From: Tenodera sinensis
Lineage: Eukaryota; Arthropoda; Insecta; Mantodea; Mantidae
NCBI GenBank assembly: GCA_030765045.1
Contig: CM060969.1
Location: 45,990,216-46,054,215 of the forward strand
Reading direction: 5' to 3'
DNA length: 64,000 nucleotides
The notes beneath the pieces are model-generated. The model searched no databases, had not been told where the DNA came from, and was given only the letters and a program-made list of their open reading frames with translations. Positions 48,240-58,349 of the stretch are shown in pieces (within the stretch, counting starts at the first letter, position 1; each line of letters opens with the position of its first letter). Position numbers and translations under genes: made by a program.

Positions 48240-49400
48240 TTATGAGTTAACGGATACAAACGAACGAATGATACAAAATACAGCAATTTAAGAGGAACAA
48301 ACGTTGTTTTGTTAATGCAACTGCTTGATTAGAAACAGAATTGCATTGCGTATTGCTTTTTTCTAACCTAGAAGAGAAAATAAATACGATGAAGCACTCG
48401 AGTATAACTACATGTCGTAAAAGTGAATCAGCGACTGTTTTATTAAATTATAAGGGTTTGAAAACAAAAACGATAGGGCACTCGCACTTAAATAAAAACG
48501 AAATAATAAAATCATCTAAAGAAGCACTGTCATATAGAATGATACAAATAAGACTTTAGTGTTATGTCTTTGTCTTTATTGCTTTTCCTGTTGTTTGTAC
48601 CCACCCCACCTTCATAGTTATGCACCCTATTCTTGGGTTTTACTCTGCCACTAACCAAGACGAGGTCTCTATCGGCCTTCAGACGTCTTTATATTTCTTC
48701 GTCTCTCCGCTTTCTTCCCTCTGAAATTCCAGCTTTTAAAAAATCCTTCGGCTTTATTTCTTCTAGATTTACATTTAAAGTACAGTAAGGGATTCCTAAA
48801 AATGTAGACCCTCTACAATTTCCAAATGCTATTTATAGGAGATGTGTAGCGTAGTGGTTGAATAGCTATAACGGAATACGCAGTTTCGTACCTTAATATG
48901 CGAAAGCAAATTTTTTTTTTTTTTTTTTTCCATTAATGAAAATTACGTGTTGGGTTAGTTTGCCTTAGGGTTTGCCAATTACTTGAGGGCGAACCTGACC
49001 AGCGAGTTGCTGATAATACTATAACCGTATATAATCAAAAAGAAACTTGCACCTGTGTTTAGTAATTTATCACAAGTAATGTCAATTTAGCTAGGGAATT
49101 TGCCTATCACAAGTAGCATTTATTAAGACTATTTCACAAATCAAAGGATGATATAGCCTTATAGTGTTATTTAAGCCTCTTAACAAAAACATGAAGCAGG
49201 TACACATACAGCAGCGTCCATTGGCACGGCCTTCTAGGTTCTCATATTGGTGCTCCAATTTGTTAAGATGTTGGCAACGTCAGAAGTTGGAGTATGTGCT
49301 GCTAATTTCTATTTTTGTTCAGTTCAAAATTTGCCAAGCTGATTTCAAGCATTGCATTAAATAGGATTAAATATATCACCGAAACGAGAGTCAGCCATAT
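48240..49400. other. Intergenic DNA, nothing recognised
   Basis: Contains a T run (about 48910-48929). The short frames show no known domain. Confidence 0.45.
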
Positions 49401-50100
49401 TTGACATTTGAATAGCGGCTGTATTGCGTCAAATTACGCTGCGCATCTGTTAACATAATGTAGCTAGATTCTGATGTCGAATCGTCGCTCCTATGCTCTC
49501 CTATGCCGACTGCTGCTTTCTGATGTCTTCTGCTCCGGCTGCTCTGGCATGTGATCTTAACATCAGGGTATGCGTGAGTGTTTGCGAATAAAACCAGAAC
49601 TTCGTTGAAACACTTTTATTCTCACCAAAATAAGAAAGCGTGAGATTTGCCGATCGTTATTAAATTAGTTGAGTCGTTACCGTGTCTTTACTAAGACAGA
49701 AGATTGTTAATATTAACTATAATGTGTCCTCACACTTGAGGATCCGGAGTACAAGTCCCGTAGCTGATATGCTCGCTCGACGGTCTGGGCGGCACGTGTA
49801 CTGCCCCGTCGGATTCTTGAGGGCAACTCTAAACGACCATTTCTCTCCGGGTTCTCGCAGGCAAGTCTCTGTGCGTTATGACGCTCTCTGTACCTTTCAC
49901 TTCCTAATTAGCAACAGGGTTTCGAAGAAACGACCATCCCTTGTTTTCCGGCTCGCACCGGCGCTGAGCGATTTCCAGGAAAACTGGTCTTACCAGATCT
50001 CGCTGGATTACCTGAAACTCGCCCCTAATGATTTGTCTGCACCTTTTCGTGCCTTTTGACAATTTTAGTCACAACTAATCTCCCAGATCCTGTAACTTTA
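49400..50100 (+). other. GC-richer segment with 125-codon frame
   Basis: The frame 49682-50059 (start TTG or GTG, 125 codons) is not recognised. Upstream, AATAAAA (49587-49593) and the TTATTCTCACC block recall LTR 3' ends, but nothing proves it. Unclassified mobile-element remnant or host exon are both possible. Confidence 0.25.
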
Positions 50101-50398
50101 TATATGTAACGATTTTAACATTTTCTGATTATTTAATTCCGCCATGTGATGCAGTATTCTATCCATAATTACGGCGTTCACAATTTCGGCTTCAATTCTC
50201 TAACCTAATCATAACATAAGAAAAACAGAGGAGGTGATAATTAAATTCAGAGAAGATAATTATGAAAATGTGATAACCTTTTAGCAAAGGAAGGCTGTCA
50301 TTAGTTGAAATTTGAAATTGTTATGCACATGATTGTTGATTTCTATCAGCTAAGTATGAGTGGAATAGTTCGTATAAGTGCTGGCTAATGTTATTAGT

Positions 50399-50645
<247 letters not shown>

Positions 50646-50935
50646 CAGTATTGGCTGACTGTGCAGACATGCCCCTGGCGCGGAAAGCCCGGATTTGATT
50701 CCCGGTACTGGCATGGGGATTTTTCCCTCGCCCATGGGATGCACTCAGCCTCGTTAGGTCTTCGAGAGGCCAATTGAGGATCTCGGGGCGCTGACCACGT
50801 CCCACCCTGCAGTTCTGCACCCCGCTCATGACGGCTGTAGTGGGCAGAGGCGCAGAGCGCAGTGGGTGGGGATGTAAGCTTTGGCTCGCGAAGGACTGTT
50901 ACGCTAGGGCTTCTACTATTACAATCATCATCATT
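50646..50935 (+). repeat. tRNA-related SINE, type D
   Basis: The head has B-box-like GGATTTGATTCCCGG; the body includes CCCATGGGATGCACTCAGCC, TCGTTAGGTCTTCGAGAGG and CCACGTCCCACCCTGCAG. It ends with ATC repeats. A second copy lies at 63330-63650; both sit to the right of an AAT-type array. Confidence 0.8.
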
Positions 50936-50939
50936 TTAT

Positions 50940-52010
50940 TTCTTTGATTACCTCTGCACATATCAGGAAAAATAATGGAAAAGCTTAATGCAATACACCA
51001 ATATTTTTATTTTACTTTTATCCGCATTTTTCACAGTGTGCATTAAATCTTATAGTCTATGATTTCCAACGTTAAATGGATCCTACTGATCAAAACAACG
51101 AATTAAAAATACAAAAGAGAGCGTAGCTTTTTTCACCTTTGTAAATACAGCTAGATTTGACCAAAATAAAAAGAAAGTAAATAAAGTACTCAAGTTCTCC
51201 TTTTCTCACTGGAGTGCTATTAGTCGTCGCAGTTATAAAAAAGGATAAGTAATGTTTAATTTTTCTGCTTTCTTTTATTTTTGTCCCTTACTTCTTTTTG
51301 TTCCAAAGCCTTGTTCTGAGCCTCTCTTCCATAAATCAAGATTCTGTGCGCAGTAAAATTTGTTGCACTTTTCTGCCCCGTCTTGTTTCTCGCTCTTCAT
51401 TATTATTCGCCTTTCATTTTCAGTGCAGACCATCTTTCGCTTTTTTACCTGCCTAAGTTCTCGTAATTTTGTAACAAAAATAATCTGGGAGTATATAATT
51501 TAAATGTTAGAGGCTGGAGATAATTTCCACCGGAAAATAAAGCAATTTGTCTGCCTGCCTTGAAGTTATAGCACAAAAAGAACATAAGCAAGAAACATAA
51601 GAAATAAAACACACTTCATCCGTGTATACAATATGAAAATTAGTTATTAAGAAATATCTATATTTAGTTGTATGTCTGTGGAAGTTAGAGCTGTACGAGG
51701 TTTTTATAAATGGTAATTGCTTTCATCTTCTGAACTTGAAGTAAAACGAACTGCTTGGATCTTGATAGGGTAAACCTGTGAAGCTAACTTCTGTATAACT
51801 ATAATTAACATCGTGCTGTCAGTATTTGACGTAAAAAAGTATCGGTTTATAATGGGATTATTTCACACAAAGGAATGACCCGCGACATTCTAGTTTCAAA
51901 ATCGCTGATCAACATAACACACTTAAATAAAGGAATTAAAATAAAATTGTGCCCTTCATAAAATAACTTACAATTATTGTACGTTAAGAAAGCAGAATAT
52001 AACACAAATG
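50940..52010. other. AT-rich DNA, nothing recognised
   Basis: No gene or repeat recognised. Confidence 0.5.
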
Positions 52011-52013
52011 TGA

Positions 52014-52083
52014 TGTGTCTTGAATCAGCACTCGCATTTGTATACGTACTCACAAATGCAAATGCGAGTGGAGAATCAAGACA
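52014..52083. repeat. Long inverted repeat (hairpin)
   Basis: The left arm reads GTGTCTTGAATC, then ACTCGCATTTG. The right arm carries CAAATGCGAGT-type and GATTCAAGACAC-like complements around a TATACGTACTCACAAATG centre. The arms are about 25-28 bp with a few mismatches. Both arms carry the same ACTCGCATTTG core. Confidence 0.75.
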
Positions 52084-52099
52084 CCCCTATTTGTGTGTC

Positions 52100-52210
52100 C
52101 CACAGAGGATAACTTATGGAACAGAAACTATCAATAAACTCAGCTACATGTTGGAAATTCGGTTTGTGTAAACCGCGCTGCAACACAATGTGGCACTTGG
52201 TGTGTATTTG
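52100..52210 (+). repeat. Unnamed dispersed repeat, copy 2
   Basis: AATAACTTATGGAACAGAAA to TTTGTGTAAACCGCGCTGC matches 43890-44010. It starts right after the hairpin, so the two may belong to one element. Confidence 0.7.
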
Positions 52211-52214
52211 GTGT

Positions 52215-53541
52215 TTGCTCAAGCTATGCAGTGTGTCCTCGCAGAAATAGTAAATAAATCGCCTGAAAAAGTACTCATGTAGGACCCATTCACAATGAAA
52301 AATAAACGCACACATAACAATTTAACAGTATGGAGACATTCACAATTAAAGACGTAACGTATTAGCCAATCAATCAGAGAGAAGCTAACTTACTGGGTGT
52401 ATACTCGTATACAGTGTTTCCGCAAAACAATGGCTAAACCAAACAAAGCCAAAGTACGAAACATGTGTTACATTGAAGATTGTCTCAAAAAATGTATGTA
52501 ACAATTGAAGCAAATCACGTGCTTTTACAGATTTTTTAAGTGGGTTAAGGGAATATGTGCTGGTTTCCAGTACCTAGACAAGGCTTCTAAATTCCAGTTG
52601 AAATAGCCGCTGGCTTCTAGTAGCTAAGGTAATTGAGGAAATATTATTACATTTAATTATACTTGTTTTATTTTTATTTTTAGTAGATTAAATTGTATGT
52701 TTTCATTGAGCACAAATAAATTATTTATTTTGGGTACAAGATGTGGACTAGTGTAAAGGAAGTTCAGTGTACTCTGTGACTTGCTGAATTTGAACACCGT
52801 CACATGTGCGTAGACACCGCTTTAACCGGTGGGATAAGCAGCTGATAAAATACATTAAATACGCTGACTAGTCACGAGTCTGCAGAAGTTTCTAACAAAG
52901 TTTTGACGAAACGTCTCTGCTTCACTGCAGTTGCTACAGACTATCATAGACCAAACTATTTAATTTTGCAATACAGATGCTTAATGGGATCGACAAGGAA
53001 TACTGTTTAGCGACGAGGCATATGTCAGGATATGGGCTTATGCCCACATTGAGTAACAGAGCTAACCTGAACAAATGGAAGCCACGTCAAACTGCACTGA
53101 ATCCATTCATTTGATAAAGCTTTCACTTTTTATATTGTTTCGTTGCTTTTCTATAACCGGTCAACATTGCACCACGACTTTACGAGCACACTGTATTTAA
53201 AACACTGCCCCTCTCTGCGAAGACGAGATGGGTTCATCCCCTGTCAACAAAAATTGACCAAGTAGCACCATTAAAGGAAACTCTTAAAAGCACCATCTAC
53301 TATCATACCTTGTTTCCCCAAGTAGGTATTTATAAATAGCTACATATCCCAGTGATTCCTGGTGTGTGACTTACACCAAAAGGTAGTTGACGATTCAATA
53401 CGATAGAAAATCTGATGTGGGACGGCGAAATAGCCATGTAATGAAAACCGTTCTCTGATTGGTTAGTTATGTTTGATATGGATATATTCTTCACAGCTTG
53501 GACCTTGCAAGCTTCAAGTTTATGTGTAATTTCAATGCGAT
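52215..53541. other. AT-rich DNA, nothing recognised
   Basis: No gene was recognised. This is the left flank of the Jockey-like element. Confidence 0.5.
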
Positions 53542-53552
53542 TCATTGTGAAT
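53542..53552 (+). repeat. Target-site duplication, left
   Basis: TCATTGTGAAT, identical to 58699-58709 directly after the element. The shared T may be from the 3' tail, so 10 or 11 bp. Confidence 0.9.
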
Positions 53553-53557
53553 CATTC

Positions 53558-53594
53558 GTCATTCTCACGTCGTCGTTCAACCAGAGCGGACGTG
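53558..53594 (+). promoter_or_regulatory. Internal promoter: initiator plus DPE
   Basis: TCATTC centred on A53561 matches the arthropod initiator TCAKTY exactly. Counting A53561 as +1, GGACGT lies at 53588-53593, which is +28 to +33 and fits the downstream promoter element (RGWYV plus T). This spacing is required for DPE use in jockey, I and F/Doc elements. The +1 lies 8 bp inside the element by the target-site duplication, so the two definitions of the 5' end disagree slightly. Confidence 0.75.
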
Positions 53595-53970
53595 ATTTGC
53601 TTCTCACTGGTGGAAAGACGGTATCCAAGCTGACTCGCCGAAGCAGGAGATCCCGTGCCGACTTCGTGGAGTGTTGTGGTGTGCGTCGGTGGATTGCGCG
53701 CTTCAATCTACGGACTAATACATTAATATCAGTCACAGTACAATTTGGTGTAGTTCCTAAAGGGGCTTGACAAGCAAGCTTTGGAACTCACCAGGCTAGC
53801 TTCCCGGAGTGGCATAGAAAGCTACACTCAGGTATTTCCCTTTTCTTCCTACTCTTTTACTTTATTCTTTCTTTCCTTGACCGACTTTCAGACTGACTAC
53901 TTACGTGACAGCGGGCTCACAAGATCCTAGCCAAGGGTTGACGGCTTTGTGCCTGAAACCTCGAGCCGAA

Positions 53971-55647
53971 ATGGCTCGCAAAGGCGCCGCCTTAGAGGAG
54001 GTGCGGTCCTCTGTGAGCAGCCGGAGGGCAACCGCAATGACTGCCGATGATGGACAACTTCCTTCGACATCATCTTCATATAGATCTCTATCACCAGAAG
54101 CAGTGGAGCCAAATAGGAAGCGCTCCAAGACGGATACGCAAAAGCGTAAGAGCTCTACTCCTCGCCACATACCCATGGCAGATCTAGAGAGCCTGGGTTC
54201 AAACAATCCCTTACCTGAATCTGACTCCGAGTCCGATATGGAGCTGGGGGAGTTTACGGTTGTGGAAAACCGTAAACGGGGAAAACAGACGCCATCACCA
54301 AATATGATGCAACATGCACAGGATGTTGAATCATCCAATATGATGCAACATCCTCAGAATGTTGCATCATCCCAAGCCAAGAAGGGGCCTAGAATTCCGC
54401 CAATCATTGCGGACGTATTCCCTAACCATGTTAGGGTAATGCGTACATTGGCCAAACACCTCAAGTATACTTTTGAGGCAAAAAGGAAGCCTAAGAGCGT
54501 CCATATCCTTACCCACAGTTTGGGTGACTTAGAAACCGCTAAGTTGGTGTTACGAGAAATGAACATAACGTTCTACTCGTACTCACCACAACGTCCATAC
54601 ATTGAGCGTCGAGTCATCAGAGGCTTAGACTCAGAGTGCAACCCTGATGAAATCAAAACTGCACTTAAAGAAGAACATGGCATAACTGTCAATTCAGGGG
54701 CACAGTTGAAGAGAACCGTTAATACCGCGGGGGGTATTAACAAAGTTCCTATGCCACTATTCTTGGTAGTACTTGACAAAGTACTTAACCAAGAAGTACA
54801 GCCAATTGACACTGTAAGGAAACTAATTTTCACTGTAGTCAAAGTGGAAAGGTATTACGGCAGAGAGGGACCTGTGCAGTGTTATCGATGCATGGGGTAC
54901 AACCACTCCAGCATGATGTGTGAGCGTAAGCTTACATGTCTGCGGTGTGCAGGGAACCACTTGCTCGAGAACTGCCGTAAACCTAGGGAAGAGTGCAAGT
55001 GCGCTAATTGTGATGGTACACACGTAAGTGTGTACAAAGGATGCTCCACAAGAAAAAAGATCATAGAGAGCCGCCGCAAGAACCGCCCCGATGATCAAGT
55101 GGTTCGCCCAGGTGTGTCCTTTTCCAATGCCTTAAATAAGGCAGAGTCCACTCTGCGTCGAGTGCAACAAGAGGCTGCTACACCAAAGAGCGATTCCCCT
55201 TCAAATTCTGTGCCACCACCTCCAGGTCCTATAGAAAAGGCAACAGTGCCTAAACCCCCTGCACCAAAACCACGCAGGAAGAGGAGGAATAGAAAACCTA
55301 GGCAGAGGAAATCTTCTGCCCCCAATGTAACTTCGGAGCCACAAGCTCCTGTAATAACTACAGACGCACCTGTAGAGGCAGAGCCTATTTCCAAGGTTAG
55401 GGATATACCCCCTATCCCACCAATGCCTAACACGGCAACATCCTCCTCCACACTTGCGACTATTTCGCAAAGAGACCTGGAGGAATTTAGCTCTTTATCC
55501 TCATGGTTTGGGGATTTAATAAACAAGGCGTTACCTGCTCTTAGAAACTGTAAGATGCAGTTGAACAACCCCAACCTGACCCCCATGCAGAAGCATTCCA
55601 TCTTGCTTCAGACATTGGAACAGCTCTACCCCAACTCCGCTCAATAA
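53971..55647 (+). CDS. ORF1, gag-like nucleic-acid-binding protein
   Basis: 558 residues from ATG at 53971 (G at -3 and +4). The frame is open upstream to 53905 (GTG), but no ATG lies there. The N-terminus is charged and low in complexity, with a 12-residue duplication (residues 111-134). A central domain (about 140-290) precedes three zinc knuckles: C-x2-C-x4-H-x4-C at 304-317, a C-x2-C-x3-H-x4-C next, and C-x2-C-x3-H-x6-C at 344-358. This arrangement is that of Jockey-clade gag proteins, which bind element RNA and carry it to the nucleus. The tail is Pro/Lys/Arg rich (about 405-470). The stop TAA is shared with the ORF2 start. Confidence 0.95.
   Translation: MARKGAALEEVRSSVSSRRATAMTADDGQLPSTSSSYRSLSPEAVEPNRKRSKTDTQKRKSSTPRHIPMADLESLGSNNPLPESDSESDMELGEFTVVENRKRGKQTPSPNMMQHAQDVESSNMMQHPQNVASSQAKKGPRIPPIIADVFPNHVRVMRTLAKHLKYTFEAKRKPKSVHILTHSLGDLETAKLVLREMNITFYSYSPQRPYIERRVIRGLDSECNPDEIKTALKEEHGITVNSGAQLKRTVNTAGGINKVPMPLFLVVLDKVLNQEVQPIDTVRKLIFTVVKVERYYGREGPVQCYRCMGYNHSSMMCERKLTCLRCAGNHLLENCRKPREECKCANCDGTHVSVYKGCSTRKKIIESRRKNRPDDQVVRPGVSFSNALNKAESTLRRVQQEAATPKSDSPSNSVPPPPGPIEKATVPKPPAPKPRRKRRNRKPRQRKSSAPNVTSEPQAPVITTDAPVEAEPISKVRDIPPIPPMPNTATSSSTLATISQRDLEEFSSLSSWFGDLINKALPALRNCKMQLNNPNLTPMQKHSILLQTLEQLYPNSAQ
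54301..54372 (+). repeat. 36-bp tandem duplication inside ORF1
   Basis: Two units of 36 bp (54301-54336 and 54337-54372), both beginning AATATGATGCAACAT. They encode NMMQHAQDVESS and NMMQHPQNVASS. The length keeps the frame. The units differ at several bases. Confidence 0.95.
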
Positions 55648-55649
55648 TG
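55645..55649 (+). promoter_or_regulatory. TAATG stop-start overlap between ORF1 and ORF2
   Basis: ORF1 ends in TAA (55645-55647) and the last A begins the ORF2 ATG (55647-55649). The same UAAUG layout is known from the silkworm element SART1, where ORF2 is made by termination and reinitiation. A similar mechanism is inferred here. Confidence 0.85.
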
Positions 55650-58349
55650 GCTGGAAGACATGTCCGGAGACCATTTAGAGCTGCGATTTGGAACGCAAAC
55701 GGACTACGGAGTCATTACCCAAACATCACTAATTTTGTACAGCATTTCGGAATCGACATTCTGATGGTCTGTGAAACTCATTTGGATGCTGCCACCAACT
55801 TCTCCCTCCCTAACTACGTCACCCATCGGTCTGATAGGGTTGGCCGACAAGGGGGAGGTACAGCCATCTTTGTTAAGAACCATATTACACATAAGCCTTT
55901 CCCTCTTCCACCACTTCAGCATGTAGAAGCCTGTGCTATTAGGCTATCTTTAGGAGGTCTAGATACATTGCTGATAGTGGCATATGACCCCCCTGATCAC
56001 CGCTTCTATGAAGCAGATTACACGGCTTTATTAAACCTCCACCCTGTGGTCTGCATTGCAGGTGACCTAAATGCAAAACATGCCAACTGGCATAGTCGTG
56101 CCACCAATGCGAAGGGGCGAGGACTATTCCGCCTTATAAGCGGTAACCCAAGCCTCATAGCTCATGGACCGAGAGAGCCCACTTTTCATCCTGCCCGAGG
56201 GAGACCGGACGTGCTGGATATTATGGTCACTAAAAATTTTAGATTCCACATAGACCTGACGACAGTCAATGAACTGGATTCTGACCACGATCCTGTGTTA
56301 ATCGACACCAATGTTAACATGTCAGCATTGGTAACTCCTGATTGGTCGTACGAGGTAGACTGGGATGCAGCCGTCCTTGAACTGAACCAATCAGTTGATC
56401 CCAGACCGCACATAAATTCTATAGAGTCGTTAGAATTAGCGGCGAATGCATTCTCCCGACAAATATCAAATGTGATACGAGGGCACACTTATCGCATTCC
56501 TTGCAATACTCCTAACCCCACAACCATCCCAAATGAACTCCGACTGTTGCTAAGAGCTAAGTCAACAGTTCGGAAGCTTTGGCAGCGTTTCCGCCATCCC
56601 AGATTGCAGGCAATTTATCTGCGATTTAAGACCCTGGCTAGGCGCCTCTTACGTGCACATCGCAAAGAGGCCTGGGAAAACACCATGAGGAACGTAAACC
56701 TCTCAGAAAAGAAGCCCTGGCGGATAATTAAATCCCTGAGAAGGGACAAAACGCTATATCAGCATCCTATACATGGCACTCGCGGGAGATTATCTTTCGA
56801 ACCGCAAGAGAAAGCCACTGACTTCGCGGACTATTTAGAGTCCCAATTTGAGCCCCGAGAGGACATAGAAGACGAGGAGTTTTCAGAACTAGTTGAGGCA
56901 ACGGTGGATTACCTCTATGAGGATCCTCCACCACCACACGAGGCGACTCGCATACCAATTGTCACACCAAGGCAAGTTTCCTCGCAAATTAGGTGTCTCA
57001 AACCCAACAAATCCCCTGGATATGATGGTGTTACGACACATATGTTACAACACCTGCCTCGCAAAGCCATTATCCACTTGACGAGAATTTACAATGCTTG
57101 CCTGTATCTCCGACACTTCCCTACTGCTTGGAAGGAAGCGAGGATGATTTGCATATTGAAACCAGGCAAGGATCCCAAGTTTCCATCAAGTTACCGTTCC
57201 ATTAGTCTACTCCCAATAATTTCGAAAATTTTTGAAAAACTTCTACTGTCCCGTCTAACTCCTCTATTTGAGGAAAGGAGGCTCATTCCGGATCATCAGT
57301 TCGGGTTCCGTCAAGGTCATTCCACTACCTTACAGCTCCTGCGTCTTGTTGAGAGGGCTGCCCTGGGTTTCCAGGAAAACTTCAAAACTGTCGCAGTACT
57401 TCTGGATGTGGATAAGGCCTTTGCAACAACATGGCACCAGGGCCTACTGTACAAACTTAGAGATGCAAATCTCCCCTCCCCCTACCTGACCCTCATAGCC
57501 AGTTTCCTTCGTGACCGCACTTTCAGGGTGCGAGTGGAGGGCAGGTTATCAACTATCAGACCAATAGCGGCCGGAGTACCGGAAGGTAGTGTTCTATCGC
57601 CACTGCTCTTTGCCGCATACATGTCTGACTTCCCCGTTGAACCCAGCACTGTTACGTGCCAATATGCCGATGACGTCCTCATACTGGCCCGTAACAAAAA
57701 TCTACGTTACTGCCTTCCCCCATTACAAAGACACCTAGACGCCATTGAGAGTTGGAGTGAAAAATGGAGAATGGGAATCAGTCCACAGAAAAGATATGCT
57801 TTTGTGTTAGGTAAAATTCATTCCTGGAGACCAGAAAGGGACCTGACACTTGGTCAGAGGAGAATCCCTTGGGTCAACACAGCCAAGTACCTTGGTGTAC
57901 AACTAGACCGAGGACTTACCTTCACCAAGCATGTCACAGCCAAAGCTGCCCAAGGTCACGGCGCTCTGGGAAAGCTCTATCCCATCTTTAGGTCTACTAT
58001 GCCTACACGACTTAAATTACGCATTTATCGTGCGATCATCCCTCCCCTGATCCTGTATGGATGCGAGGCATGGGGATTCGTGGCTCAAACCACCATCCGC
58101 AGACTGCAAGTCGTGCAGAACAGGGCCCTTAGGATGATCTACGATACTGACCGTAGATTTTCTTCCCATATTCTCCATACTCATTCTGGCATTCCATATA
58201 TTGTGGATGTTGTGCGAGATAGAGCCCGCTCTATGTATGCGAAACTTACGCCACACCCTAACCATCTGGTAAATACCCTGGGTCAATATGATCACCATCT
58301 ACCCAGGAGGCGCAAAAGCTATCGTTTACCCAAGGATGTCTTGGGCTAA
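55647..58349 (+). CDS. ORF2, endonuclease and reverse transcriptase
   Basis: 900 residues, open throughout. Residues 1-225 form an APE-type endonuclease with all key positions: WNANGL (Asn16, Asn18), CETH (Glu43), GDLN (Asp140, Asn142), VLDI (Asp191) and SDHDP (Asp213, His214). It nicks the target DNA. The reverse transcriptase follows: LKPNKSPGYDG (about 451), SSYRSISLLP, HQFGFRQGHST, motif A LLDVDKAFATTWH (Asp587), motif B GVPEGSVLSP (Glu646) and motif C YADD (673-676), then KYLGVQLD. Asp587, Asp675 and Asp676 are the catalytic acids. Two oddities: position 593 is Ala where Asp is usual (AFD), and 646 is Glu where Gln is nearly invariant. No RNase H. It acts with ORF1 by target-primed reverse transcription. 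Confidence 0.95.
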   Translation: MAGRHVRRPFRAAIWNANGLRSHYPNITNFVQHFGIDILMVCETHLDAATNFSLPNYVTHRSDRVGRQGGGTAIFVKNHITHKPFPLPPLQHVEACAIRLSLGGLDTLLIVAYDPPDHRFYEADYTALLNLHPVVCIAGDLNAKHANWHSRATNAKGRGLFRLISGNPSLIAHGPREPTFHPARGRPDVLDIMVTKNFRFHIDLTTVNELDSDHDPVLIDTNVNMSALVTPDWSYEVDWDAAVLELNQSVDPRPHINSIESLELAANAFSRQISNVIRGHTYRIPCNTPNPTTIPNELRLLLRAKSTVRKLWQRFRHPRLQAIYLRFKTLARRLLRAHRKEAWENTMRNVNLSEKKPWRIIKSLRRDKTLYQHPIHGTRGRLSFEPQEKATDFADYLESQFEPREDIEDEEFSELVEATVDYLYEDPPPPHEATRIPIVTPRQVSSQIRCLKPNKSPGYDGVTTHMLQHLPRKAIIHLTRIYNACLYLRHFPTAWKEARMICILKPGKDPKFPSSYRSISLLPIISKIFEKLLLSRLTPLFEERRLIPDHQFGFRQGHSTTLQLLRLVERAALGFQENFKTVAVLLDVDKAFATTWHQGLLYKLRDANLPSPYLTLIASFLRDRTFRVRVEGRLSTIRPIAAGVPEGSVLSPLLFAAYMSDFPVEPSTVTCQYADDVLILARNKNLRYCLPPLQRHLDAIESWSEKWRMGISPQKRYAFVLGKIHSWRPERDLTLGQRRIPWVNTAKYLGVQLDRGLTFTKHVTAKAAQGHGALGKLYPIFRSTMPTRLKLRIYRAIIPPLILYGCEAWGFVAQTTIRRLQVVQNRALRMIYDTDRRFSSHILHTHSGIPYIVDVVRDRARSMYAKLTPHPNHLVNTLGQYDHHLPRRRKSYRLPKDVLG

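Noticed and set aside
53498..53770. 90-codon frame before ORF1
   Set aside because: Crosses the element's left border and target-site duplication, so it joins unrelated DNA with the 5' UTR; no domain.
53905..53970. Upstream extension of ORF1 to GTG
   Set aside because: No ATG before 53971; the ATG at 53971 has acceptable context, and GTG starts are rare in animals.
53901..54338. Minus-strand frame of 145 codons
   Set aside because: Antisense to ORF1 of the Jockey-like element. The same applies to 55095-55601, 54823-55098 and other minus frames inside 53905-58349.
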